Of a stretch of DNA of 64,000 nt, positions 48,464-59,855 are shown piece by piece. The position numbers and the translations under genes are program-made. Source of the DNA: Scytalidium lignicola. Lineage: Eukaryota > Ascomycota > Leotiomycetes. The notes below the pieces were generated by a model that worked only from the letters and a program-made list of their open reading frames with translations, did no database searches and was not told the origin of the DNA. The DNA lies in assembly GCA_002812745.2 (NCBI GenBank), contig NCSJ02000199.1:1-64000 (forward strand), given 5' to 3'. How positions within the stretch are numbered: position 1 is the stretch's first letter; every line of letters begins with the position of its first letter.

Positions 48464-51400
48464 TGATCTAGACCAGCACTATTTTTTCTTTGCGTAGATG
48501 TTGTTTCCCCATGTAAATAGAACAAAGTGAGGGGTATGGAACCGTGACAATTCCGTCTCAGTAGGAGAAATGGTTCCGATCGAAGTTCTTACTCCAAGAA
48601 ACTTTAGCTCTTGGATTTCAAAGAGACAAACTCTTGGTAGTCGCACAGTAACGACTGTTCTGTCCCACTTTTGACTTGGACACTTGGCCGTGTATAGAAT
48701 TGGCTGCAGCTCTAGAAAGACCAAGCTGACCATGTTCACGCAAACCTCATGAGACCTACATGTACTATATCTAAAACTCTTCCAAGTAAAAGTACAAAAC
48801 GTGAGCAAGTGAATCTAGCCCTCGAGACTGATGTTATAGTCCAAAAGCCAACCACGAATATGCCGCCAATCCAAGCTTGAGCTTTCTGTCAACAAGGGGC
48901 GTTGCTGCTAATTATTGCTCTTCCTACCCCACATTTTGCAGGAACTTTCCCCACAAAAACCTCGACATTTAGGCTGCATAGACACCATTGCGCCACAAAA
49001 AGGGTCGCCATGCAGTGTCGGGAAGAGTAACATGAGGTGAGGATGATGCGAAAGGGGGAGTTGTCTAGGGTTAGTGTAGTCAAAAAGCTAGGGCTAATAA
49101 AGTAACTCGGTCCATCCGAGGCCACAACGAGGAGTTGGACCCGGAGGACAGAAGACGACAGTGAGTTGGAAATATGCAAGAGTGGAACTAGGAAAAAAAA
49201 AGGGAAAACATGAGGATTATTGAATTGCTCTCGTAATAGTGGGTATCAGAGATGCAGCTGTTGACAAGAGGCCTCTGTCACTGTTCTCTTCTCCCGTTCT
49301 CACCAAACTTACAGGGGTATTCTGAGATTCTCAACTCCAAAGTTCAAGTAGTTGACTTGAGCTTCTGAAAACGCACAAAGGAAAAACACACAAAGGAAAA
49401 AGGCACTGTGAGTAGGGCTATTGTAATGAGAGCAGCCTGTACAATCCAGCTGCACATCATCAACAACCACCACCACCATCACCAGCACGAACCCAACCCA
49501 AACATCTGGGTTGGAGAGAAGGCTATGCACAAGATAGAGTATGTGGCTCATGCGCGTCATTGACCGGCAAACTACTCCGAAGTGTGTTGAAACTTCGAAT
49601 AGAAGAGATCAACAACCATTTGTCACCTTCAAATGCTGCTTTGGAATTGGAGCATAACTGACAGACACCCCACGCGCCCAAGTCTGCAGAGGGGCCGCTC
49701 TCGCACAAGAGGGTCTCGTGGAGAGAAGAAGAAAAACTCCACCCTGGTCTCAGAAAATGGGAGCAAAGCGCCGAAGATGTATGGATGGAGAATCTTCGGG
49801 GGCAGCGATGCCACGTTATTGGAAGTTTCTTCCGAAGAAAAGAAGTGCAGCACCCAGCAAGACTGACCGCCAATAATTGAAGGTGTGTTGTGAGACGTAA
49901 CGCAAGAACCATGCCGTGGTCTGAGGTTTGGTGGGATGAAGAGACGAAAATAGAAAAGCTATAGATCTTACCTAATTTTAGGTAATAGATGGCTCTGCTT
50001 ATTAGCTGAAATCCCAGAGAAAGAAATATACAAGGGGAGAAGGTGTGTGAACCGACGTACTGTACAGTACCACTGTAACACGATAGAAGTGGGAGAAGTG
50101 GGAGAAATGGGAAGAATTATTATTCCCGTACACATATTACACGTGTAGTCGTCCATCGTCAATCCTACGCTGTGTCATGTGCCGTGTGTGCTCTTGCCCT
50201 GTTCGGCACGGCTCCTCCGCGCTCGGCAGAAGAAGGCTGCCATCGGCATGGAAAAGAGACTGTGGAGCTCAAGGAAAGTAACAACGGTTTGTGCGTGCCG
50301 AAAGAGCAACGACATCGCAACACTCGCAAACATTATACAAACTTACTCACTTCCGAGTGGCCTCCGCCCGAGTCATAATCTCCGAAAACTCGATGTCCAT
50401 GACTCCTTGGACGTGGGGGTGGTTGAGCAGCCTCGGAGGCAAAAGTTCGAGGTATGGTACTTGCTGGTACTGTACATCTTATCTGGTTCCCCTTTGACGG
50501 GGCGAGAATGGTACGCAAACCCCAACTGAGGCTTCCGCCTTGTGCAGCCTGCTTTTGGCAGTCGATATGGTGATGTCAGTGTTCCAACGGAAGCAGGCAC
50601 CGATTGTGTCTGAAGCAGATCCAGCCTCGCACCTGGCCAGCCGTTTGAGGCTCAAGACGCATCAGCAGGGTGTACCAATCGGCCGGGCGAAGGGCTGCTT
50701 GATCACGACTTCAAATACGCAGCATCACGCGTTGGAACGTGCCATAGTCGCAGCACACAAGAAGCAGACTTCCCACCATTGCTGAGACGCGGCGGCTATC
50801 GTCGCTACTTGGATTGATTAACTCTTCGGTTTGGTGATATTCATCGTCGAATACCAGTGCGAGAAGAACAAGCTTTGGCAAAGCAAGCAAGCGAGGGCAC
50901 ACAGCCCAGGCTCTCTCGTCTCCGTGTCCCAGCGGGGAAGCGAAGATAGCAGCCCAGAGCCACGAGTTACTGAATTACCAGTGATTACCTATTGAACGCC
51001 GTTCAGCGGTGGCTGTCGTGGCGTACACGTACGACAAGGCGAACAATGACGGTCTGGCTGGGCGTGGGGGAACATCCAACCCCGCGCTGAGAGAAGAAGG
51101 CCTAGAAGGGCAAATCGAAGATCGAATCTTGCATCAGAACGCTCCCTTGTCGTATCGGAAGTCGGACGGCAGAATTAACGTCTCGACGTTATCCGCGGAC
51201 AATCGCAGGGTACGGGGGAGCTACACCAGAGTACAGCCCCCCACATACCTCAATTCTACGACATGAAAGTACTACTCAGTACCTCTCATCGTCGCTAACT
51301 CCTCAGCTGCCTTTCCGCCGTATCGTGTCGATACGCCCCGACTTACCAAGTAGGAAGGTCTCGCAGGACTTTTGACATCCCGCGCGCAGTGACGTTGATC

Positions 51401-54400
51401 AGCAGATTGTGAACAGATCGCGACGGGGCCAGTGGCACCGAGGCGCGCAAATGCGCATTGCGGTGTTCGTGGGTGCGTGTTCTGCTTCGAGCAGTGCGAT
51501 GGATGATATTGGACAACTCTCGACTACCAATAATTGACGGAAGAGCCTCCGCTCTACGGACATTCAATGGAGAAACATTGATCCCTTCACGTATCGGCCA
51601 CGACCACGACCACGTCAAGGGAGCAGGGAACAGCTGAAGTATCAAAAGCAAGATCCAGCAGAAAAGAAAACACCGCCGCAGGCTGTCATCATGCGAAGGA
51701 CCCAAGGAGGGAGAGGGGCTGGGGGGGCATCGAGGGCCAGCTCCAATTGCCTTGTCCGGGGCGAGATCTCGTGATTGTCAACCGGGCCACAATACCCCCC
51801 ACGACTCCCCTGTCCCAGATCCCGGAAACCGCGACCCTGGGATCCCGGCTACACCGGATTGGGCTGATCTACGCGCGTGAGGGTGGGGTGCGTGACGACC
51901 CCGCCATTCAGTGGGCAGCGGGCGTGGTCATTCACTCAAATAATCTTGCCTGTTCATTTCACAGTACCTCCGTACATTTGGACCAAGTAACTAGGGCCTA
52001 GAGCGACGGACCTGTCTGACTGGTGGAGAAAAAGGAGTAGACGAGAGAACTCATGGACAGCGAGGTCCAGACAACATACGGCTGCTGGTGGCCGCGATGC
52101 AACTGTGCATTTCTGCATTTACGCACTGTTGCATGCCCAAGCTTCCAGAGTATTGATCAAAGAATGTCAGCATGACTCTATTGAAAATACATGGCTCGCG
52201 TTCGTTGGCCGTGTCTGCGCGATTAATATCCTCGAGGCCAAGAAGGCGGGGTTGGGATGGACAATAGGGGCTATTATGGGGTATCGGGGCTGCACAAACA
52301 CTGCACAAAACATGCTGTTGGCAACTGCTTCATGCAAGTCTGGGGAGGAAAATAATAATACAGAACCCAGTGAAAATACTCTCGACGTTTACAGAAAAAA
52401 AGTCGGTTGATTCAAGGTAGGTCCGTGATGTCAGTTTGCAAGCGGGGCTTTGCGTCCGCCCAGGATGGTGGTACAGCGCAGATTGAACTTCCGCCTTTTC
52501 TTTTTTCTGTTTTGCTTCTTCCTATCAAGCAAAATGAAGCCACAGCCAGCCATGCCAGGTACTGGCTTTTCTCCCACAATCACTGTTCCTGGTGCTTGGG
52601 AGGAAAAAGCAATGTGAGCATTTCACACCGCCACACGATCGAATCACAGATCGAACGAGATGTGATACCAACAATTCATAGCACTCATCCCAAAAATAAG
52701 ATCCTAATTAGGTTGTAAGGCATAAGATGTGAAAGGGGAAATTCTCCACTCAGCCTGCTGCAGGCACCGCAGCGGATCACCACGTCAAGAGCTGGGCTAA
52801 GCTCTGGAAATGGATGAGCAAGTGACCTCATTCCAGGCATGGTCATGAAGACCAGCCACCACGACTCTCCTTTTGTGGATCTCTTTGGACAGCTCCAGGT
52901 TACATACAGAAGAAAAATTGGCGCCAATTGACAGCGCAGCCAACTCTCTCTATTTCATCTCAGCTCAGCTCAGCACTCCCATCGGATGGTAAACGCTCTT
53001 TGCCTTGTCCACTAAGTGTGGTGCAGCCACACACACAGCGACACACGCGCGCGCGCACACACACACACCAAAATATCTCAAATCCGCACAAGTCTGGTTG
53101 AGGAAAACCTGTGAGAAAAGGCATTACGCAACGATGACTGGTCAATGAGTACGATGCACTCCTGGCTCCGTGAAACCCTGAAAAACATCACATGAGAGAG
53201 AAACGAGGAGACTACCGTGCCCCACAATCAAATTTGTTACTCAGTACAGACAAAAGAACCTTACTTTATGCATATGCTCATCCACGTCGCTATTGATGGT
53301 GACGATGACAGTGTACGGTGATTGTGGCCGGGAAACCATGCTTGGCCTGGCCGTTTTTCAATTGCCCGATCCTGCAGCCGGATGAGGAAAAGTAGCCCAG
53401 GCCAACCAGTTGCAACTGAAATGTTACTGGTACTTCAACGTGAGAAAAGCCAAGTCTAGTTTCGGGAAGCCGAAAAGCAACAGCAAATTCGGGCAGGGAC
53501 ACATACGTTATTTTACGACACCCACTTCAATGTCACGGTCCGAGGAGGATAGCTTTGCTTGGAAGACTTCACTGCCGACGGCAGCCGGTAGTTCAGAGGG
53601 AGCACGAGTATGATATTGCTGGGGAGGGCTAAGAGGATCAGATCAGATCAGACGTGCCACGAGGACGTCTGATGAGGGCCAGGTCAGACCGGGTTGTTTT
53701 TGTAAGCGGGAATTAGAGTTTCCCAGTCCCTCGTCGTTCTTTGCTGCAGCTTGTACTTGTCGAGTCTTGATCAGCCGGCATTGTAGAGTCGGGCAGACGA
53801 GTGTACTTGGAGTACATGATGGTACATGAAGCGACTGCTGCGACTTTCGTAAACTTGGAGGTACGGTAGTAAATTAGCCCTGGCCACTGGCTCCGTATTT
53901 CGCAGCCCCACCCCCACACCAGTCAAGGCAGACCGGGGGGTGCGTGGTCGGTGACCCAGAACAAAAGAGAGCGGGCCAGGCAGGGAAGGCGCCGACGAGC
54001 AGGGGTCCTTCGCTCTTGCCTCAGCAGACCCTTCTGCTTTTCTGTTTTCTACTTTCTGGTTTTTGCTTTCCTACTACTACGCAAATAATCACCGTACGTC
54101 TCTCACGCTTGCCATTGGAGTTTGGAGAAGATACCCTGGACGCCACCAGGAACCGCCATTGCCTTGGTTGCAGAATGGTCAGATCGGAGGTGAATACTTA
54201 ATTGCTCCCTCATGCCTCCCCAAGGTTGACTCTCTCCCCTTTTTTCCCTCCATCATCAGCATCTTCTTCAGTCTCTCTACTTTTGTTGGAGTTGCTTCCT
54301 TATCAAAAGTATTATTTTAGTCTCTTGGCAAAAAGTTTTAAAAAAAAGAGAGATCCCAATCTCTTTTGATCCTCTTTCGGAATTCGTCTTTCCATCTCGA

Positions 54401-54635
54401 TTCTGATCTTACTTCCTTCGCAATCCTTGATAGTCTGAGCTAGTTTCTTAAAAATCAGTCAGATTCTTACCCAAGACAAGGTGTCTTTTATACGAGTCTT
54501 ATACGCTCAGCCCTAAGTCAGACTATCTGTCAAAGCCACTGGCCTTACAGAAGGATCTATATATATAATCAACTGGCCCCCGTTTGGTCCAGCTAATTAC
54601 TCCAATATCTCCAATTTCAACTTTACACCCTCACC
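48464..54635. other. 6.2-kb region without a credible gene
   Basis: Both strands carry only short, mutually overlapping frames (longest ~130 codons, 49523-49912) with no domain, no conserved motif and no plausible exon chain. The base composition is fairly balanced, not the strong AT bias expected of a RIP-degraded transposon. It contains palindrome GTACTGTACAGTAC (50057), a 28-bp alternating purine-pyrimidine tract (53041) and a GATCA triplet repeat near 53637. The end is a C/T-rich leader with poly-T tracts before the aldolase ATG. Noncoding RNA or a long regulatory region are possible. Confidence 0.55.
53041..53068 (+). repeat. Alternating CA/CG microsatellite
   Basis: Twenty-eight bases of perfect purine-pyrimidine alternation, (AC)3(GC)5(AC)6, flanked upstream by a further (AC)n run broken by two purine-purine steps. 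Such tracts can adopt Z-DNA. Confidence 0.85.
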
Positions 54636-55802
54636 ATGGCACCACACAATGATGCTCCCTCGCCAGCTGGGAGCTACAATGCAGGATTCCACAATGCAGC
54701 CTTCAGACAGACTTCCAACCCGCCCCTGCAAGTCCCCAGCATTACACGCAATGGCATTTATTCATCCTCGGTCCTTAACGACTCCCAATACTCATCATCC
54801 TGCAGCACTAGCTCGCTCGATGTTGACGAGGAACCAAGACCTGAGAGACCACTTGTTCCTGGAGTTTATGTCCCTACAGTCTGCTTCTTCGATCCTATAA
54901 CTGAAGACGTCGACATTGACACCGTTGCCCAACATGCTGTCCACCTTGCCCGTGCCGGTGTCACGGGTATCACAACCCAAGGCTCTAATGGTGAAGCTGT
55001 CCATCTAACTCACTCAGAGCGCCAACTTGTTACACGGACAACCCGTCGCGCGCTAGACAATGCAGGATACTCGCACGTGCCGATTATCGTAGGCTGCGGA
55101 GCCCAGTCCGTCCGTGAAACCACCCAGCTCTGCAGCGAGGCATTCGAGGCTGGAGGAGACTATGCTCTCGTTCTTCCACCTTCGTACTATGCGGGACTCC
55201 TCAAGCCCTCGTCCGCATCTGTGATTGAATTCTTCACGAGCGTTGCAGACAACTCGCCTATTCCACTCGTAATATACAACTACCCTGGTGGCGCAAACGG
55301 CACAGATCTTTCTTCAGACACCATCATCACACTGTCACAACACCCCAATATCACAGGCGTGAAGTTCACATGTGGAAACACAGGAAAGTTGAATCGAGTT
55401 GCAGCCGCAACTAGATCATCCAAGTCTGTATCTAACACTTCCTCATCTGCACCATCATTTCTTGTCCTTGCTGGTTCTGCCGACTTCACATTGCAATCTC
55501 TGGTCGCTGGCGGTCACGGTATCCTCGCTGGACTGGCCAATATCGCACCAAAAGCTTGTCTTGAAATCATCAAGCTATACCGCGAGGGCAAAATGGCAGA
55601 GGCCTTGAAGATGCAGGAAATTGTTGCTCGGGGTGATTGGACTGCCATTCAGGGCGGTGTCGTGAGCACCAAAGCCGGTATGCAGAACTGGTACGGATAT
55701 GGTGGGTATGGCAGAAGTCCATTACCTAGGCCAACGGTTGAGGAGAACAAGAAGTGGAAAGAAGGATTCCGGGAATTGGTGCAAACTGAGAAAGCATTGT
55801 AA
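54636..55802 (+). CDS. DHDPS-family aldolase
   Basis: A single exon of 388 residues. The first ~60 residues are Ser/Pro-rich and likely disordered. From VPGVYVPTVCFFDP a DapA-type TIM barrel follows: GITTQGSNGEAVHLTHSER (GxxGE loop), VPIIVGCGAQSVRETTQL, ALVLPPSYYAGLLK, LVIYNYPGGANG (catalytic Tyr), ITGVKFTCGNTGKL (Schiff-base Lys), FLVLAGSADFTLQSLVAGGHGILAG. Fungal members act as 4-hydroxy-2-oxoglutarate or 2-keto-3-deoxy sugar-acid aldolases (such as the D-galacturonate pathway enzyme) rather than in lysine synthesis, which fungi make by the aminoadipate route. The specific substrate is not resolved. ATG in context CTCACCATGG. Confidence 0.93.
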   Translation: MAPHNDAPSPAGSYNAGFHNAAFRQTSNPPLQVPSITRNGIYSSSVLNDSQYSSSCSTSSLDVDEEPRPERPLVPGVYVPTVCFFDPITEDVDIDTVAQHAVHLARAGVTGITTQGSNGEAVHLTHSERQLVTRTTRRALDNAGYSHVPIIVGCGAQSVRETTQLCSEAFEAGGDYALVLPPSYYAGLLKPSSASVIEFFTSVADNSPIPLVIYNYPGGANGTDLSSDTIITLSQHPNITGVKFTCGNTGKLNRVAAATRSSKSVSNTSSSAPSFLVLAGSADFTLQSLVAGGHGILAGLANIAPKACLEIIKLYREGKMAEALKMQEIVARGDWTAIQGGVVSTKAGMQNWYGYGGYGRSPLPRPTVEENKKWKEGFRELVQTEKAL

Positions 55803-57169
55803 GATGAATATATTTGAGATCGCTGCTATGATTTCTTAACGATGGCGTCTTCTATGAGTTTTAGCTCTGGGCATTTGGAACTAGTTTGCTCCAATCGGAG
55901 TTTACTAGTAGGGGTCTCTTTTATTTTACAAATTTGGATATCTTGCTTGAAAGGGAGTGTATACACTCCTCTCGTCTCAGATGAAGACGCTCCTAGAAGG
56001 TATATCCTTCACGAGGGAATTGGATAAAATAATGAGGAAAATCTCATCAAAAAAAAGAAGNAAAAAAGTTTTACGAGATCGCATGTTCACTGCTCACGCG
56101 GTTCATGCAACCTGGTGCTAAAAGGGGTAAACGGGGTTTTATGGGTAGTTGTGGGAAATTAGGCACCGGAAAAAACTGCTTTCACCATTTACCTTTATTC
56201 CTTTTTAATGATAGTTTGAGGATTTTCATTTTTTATATTCGATCATGTGGAAAATATGAGATTTAACTTACGGTCATTTTTAAACTTCTTTTTGTGATTC
56301 ACTCTTCTTTCTTTCTTTGAGCATCGTTATCCGTTCTCTTCTTTCTTTATCCTTTATTTGGCTCAAGATGAATAAGAGTGGGAAAGTGAGACAGTGGAAT
56401 GAATAGATGGATACTTGCTACTTCTTACCCATGAGGAAAAGGGAAAGGGGACAGGAAACCTGTTATTATCAATTTTATATCTTGAACTATTCTATGGACA
56501 TTTGTTTTTTTATATGAGAGACCATGTGTGTAAGAAATAATGAGATGGCTTAACGGCTGGATTTTGTTTTTCCTTGCCTTTTTTGAATTGACATGAATGA
56601 ATGTACAATACCATGTGCGTGTATCTCACTGGATTAATAGATACCGTTTATAATAACCAAATTGAAGTTTTTGATCTTTGCACGTATGAGGAACATATCC
56701 AGTCTGTCATCTCGGTTACTGTAAGTCTTGTTTATATAATTTATCTTGATATCTTAAACTTCACTTCACTGGACTTTAAAAATGACTTTTAATGTTTTAA
56801 CATTAGAATTTATAAAAGTTTTAAGATGTCTTTATATCAACTTATAAGTTTTGGCAATATTGTTAACAGTTGTATTATGATATTCCACCTGAGCTAGCTC
56901 TAGACTGAGCGAATTGCCGAGTCAACATCTTCCCAACTTCAACTTTCAATCTCTCTCCTACGGCACNTTTTTCAATGCACTCCATCGTTTCTCAGATGTG
57001 CTAACTAAGTTAAGAGATTAAATAGTAAAACAAAGAACCAAGCTTGCCGTCTTTTCTCAACATCCTTTCATTTTAAGCTTGCCAATGCGACATATATAAC
57101 AGATAAGCTGCCGTCCTCCAGTATTCAACAAGTGTTCGCTAGACTAATTAATTTTCATGAGATTGTGAC
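55803..57169. other. AT-rich intergenic region
   Basis: 3' flank of the aldolase, then AT-rich sequence with poly-T tracts and Ns at 56061 and 56967. Short frames (55842-56027, 56601-56792) have no support. Confidence 0.5.
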
Positions 57170-58716
57170 GAGGATGTATTGTATCGATATACTGCCGGCT
57201 GCTGGTTGTGTAATAAACCCGAACAGCTAGCTCGGCGATACGTGCATTTTGACATGAATGAACTAGGCCCGCGTCGTCACCAGGTGTTTAGGATCTTCAA
57301 CTTGCACCGAGATCAAAGAAGCTACCCGAGGGAAATTTCAACAAGATCTTTCTTCTCACTTTGGATAATGGCAGCCAAACTATTGCTCGTATCCCAAATC
57401 CTAATGCTGGTCGCTCTCATTTCTCCACTGCAAGTGAAGTTGCTACTATGGACTTTGTATGAATGACATCTAAACTCCATGCTAATTATAATGTTTTTTA
57501 TCTGATAATTAGTATGGTTGAAGACTAGAACTGTTCTTCGGATATCTTCCGCTTTTCATCCTGCAGGTTTACGAAGTTTAGGGATTTGTACTATTCTAAT
57601 GACATCCCGGAACTTTCTTCACCAGTCCAGCCGTTGTATGTAGATCAGCATGGCGTGAGCCAACAATCTCCTAGATTTGTGGTTGGACCTACGAATAGCC
57701 AGATGTTTTTTGATGATGGTCGTAGTGAGGTGGATATTGACCGAGGACCATGTGAGACTGAAGCTCTTTCTTTTTCACATTATACTGGTTCACAGGCTAA
57801 TAGCTACTAGGAACACTGTAGAAGAGTATATATCAGCTACAGCATATCGCGAAATCGCATGTATCAACAAGTACAAGATCTTCCCACGGTCTCAAGGTAT
57901 TTTCTCTGGGCCAGGACAATACAAACCAACAGTAACAGCCCAAGCTCTCAGTACTCAACAACTATCTCAAAGTCGCAAAATACCTCCTCCCAAAAGACAA
58001 GAACCTTCACTCTTCCATACTATGGCACGGCGATTTACACACCCCGACAACATCTTCGTGGATCCTGACAACCCAACGAAAATAGTCGGCATCATCGACT
58101 GGTAATCCACACACGCCCAGCCCTCTTTTCCTCCAAGCTCGCCACCCAGCACTGCTTGACTTCGAGGGTTCTATACCTGAAAGCTTTAGTATCAGACTAC
58201 CCGAGGGCTTCGACGCTCTAAGTCCCGAGGAGCAGGAAAAGGGCTAAGAAGCTAAGATCGGCGCAGTCGCTTTATAAGCTTATGATATCGCTTCGTTCAA
58301 ATCAAATAGAGATGTCTATCAAGCAATTAGGATACGTGAAACCTTGGGACAGCAGATGACTGGCTTGTCTGGTTCGATATTCAGTGATGGTGAGCCTTTG
58401 GTGCAGAGTAAGTGGATGGAAGTGGTTGGATCCGATGTCATGGCGGATGTTGAGTGTCCATTGGTCTTTATTGGTGAGGAGAGGAAGAAGATAGATGCGG
58501 ACGTGGCATTATGGAAAGAAGGTGTGGAGTTAATGGATATCTTAAGGGAACAGGTTAGAGCATATGCGGGCTGGGATGGTTGGGTTAGTCATGATGATTA
58601 TGAGCCGGTAAAGGAAAGAGTGCGTTTGTGCCGTGAGAGATTCTTGCTTGAAATGGCTGAGACTTGATGAGGAACGAAAAGAGTGGGAGAAGGTGTTTCC
58701 TTTTCCTGTGTTATAA
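57170..58716 (+). pseudogene. Decayed APH-family (AIM9-like) phosphotransferase
   Basis: Conserved blocks of a fungal APH/aminoglycoside-phosphotransferase-like protein (the AIM9 group) appear in order but in shifting frames: RYTAGCWLCNKPEQLARRY, then VVTRCLGSSTCTEIK, then KLPEGNFNKIFLLTLDNGSQ to SEVATMDFV, RTVLRI, KFRDLYYSNDIPELSSP, FVVGPTNSQMFFDDGRSEV, EEYISATAYREIACINKYK, NNYLKVAKYLLPKDKNL, ILWHGDLHT, DNIFVDPDNPTKIVGIIDW, RHPALLDFEG, GLSGSIFSDGEP, AYAGWDGWVSHDDYEPVKER, DEERKEWEKVFPF. At least six single- or two-base frameshifts and an in-frame TAA (58103, likely CAA to TAA) interrupt it; the HGDLHxDN catalytic loop is split by a two-base insertion, and a segment between RTVLRI and the YYSNDI block is missing. 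Not functional as read. Confidence 0.88.
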
Positions 58717-59855
58717 ATGTGGGACACTGTATTCCTGTTGTTCAATGACGGTCTAGCCATCGTTATACTACCCCTAGGCTTGGTGTAATCAACGTAGACG
58801 CAAGAGTTGACTAAAATCTTGCCTTGTATAGTTAGACACTCATATACTTTCCTGGTTATTATAATTGCAAAATACATCTCCATTGTAGAGATATAAGAAC
58901 AACTCAACTTGAATGTCTGTGATAGTACTTTTCTTATCACTTCTCATCATCGGTATACCTTCCTTGAAGATCCTCTTGTTCTACCTTACCTTTACTTGTT
59001 CATCCTCCCCCAACACACCTTTTTACTAATTTTCAGCTAGTATTGTTCTTTTTTCCCTTCCTGCTTATCTTGTCCCGCTTACCATAACTATGCTCAATTG
59101 TTCCAGAAACATTAAAATTAGTTGTTATCAAGGAAAGGAAGCCTGGATAAGGAAGTAAGTAATTCATAACTGTTACATAGCTCGTTACTCAAAGCTTCTA
59201 ACCTAATCCCTATCACATCCACTTAAAGAGTTCAAACCGAACATCAAAAGAAACACACACAAATACCACACACTTGTAGACATAACACACGATAAATGAG
59301 TTTTTTTCCCCTCGATAAAATGCTAGCATAATGTATAGTGGTATCTATCCCCCCTCTCTCCCTCCCCAATGAACCAGGGGTTTATGATTTGCACATTCCA
59401 ACCCAATAACAATTCCCTCCAATCCAAATCCCAAGACCTCAAAATTTCCAAACCCAACATCCAGGAAAAAAAATGACACAAAAGCAGAAACAAAAACCTC
59501 CCATTCTATGCTCATCGCTCGTTTGAAAATGTAAACTATAAATAAATGCGTCCCAAAACAGTTTCTTCCAATCCATGATAGGAGAAGATATGGGCTGGGG
59601 GAGAAAAGAGACAAAAACGCCTAACCCATACCAATGCCATTTTTTGTATAATGCATTTTTTTCACAATGGCCAACTGAAAACAAAGAAGAAAGAAAGNAA
59701 AAAAAAAGAGAGAGAGCCTATACAAACGCACCAAATGCCAGCGCCAAATGCCGATCTATAACAAAATAATTTTCCCTCCATCAATATGCTTATTTTCACG
59801 CAGGAATGTGATAAAATCCTCTCCAAACTCATGAAAAAAATTCATCAAAAAACCT
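58717..59855. other. Intergenic, 3' flank of C6 regulator
   Basis: AT-rich with an N at 59698 before an A-run and GA repeats. Minus-strand frames at 59345-59684 are low-complexity and unsupported. It probably includes the 3' UTR of the regulator ending at 59856. Confidence 0.5.

Noticed and set aside
49523..49912. 129-codon minus-strand frame in the gene-free block
   Set aside because: No recognisable motif, overlapped by frames on both strands, Ser/Leu/Cys composition typical of random open frames.
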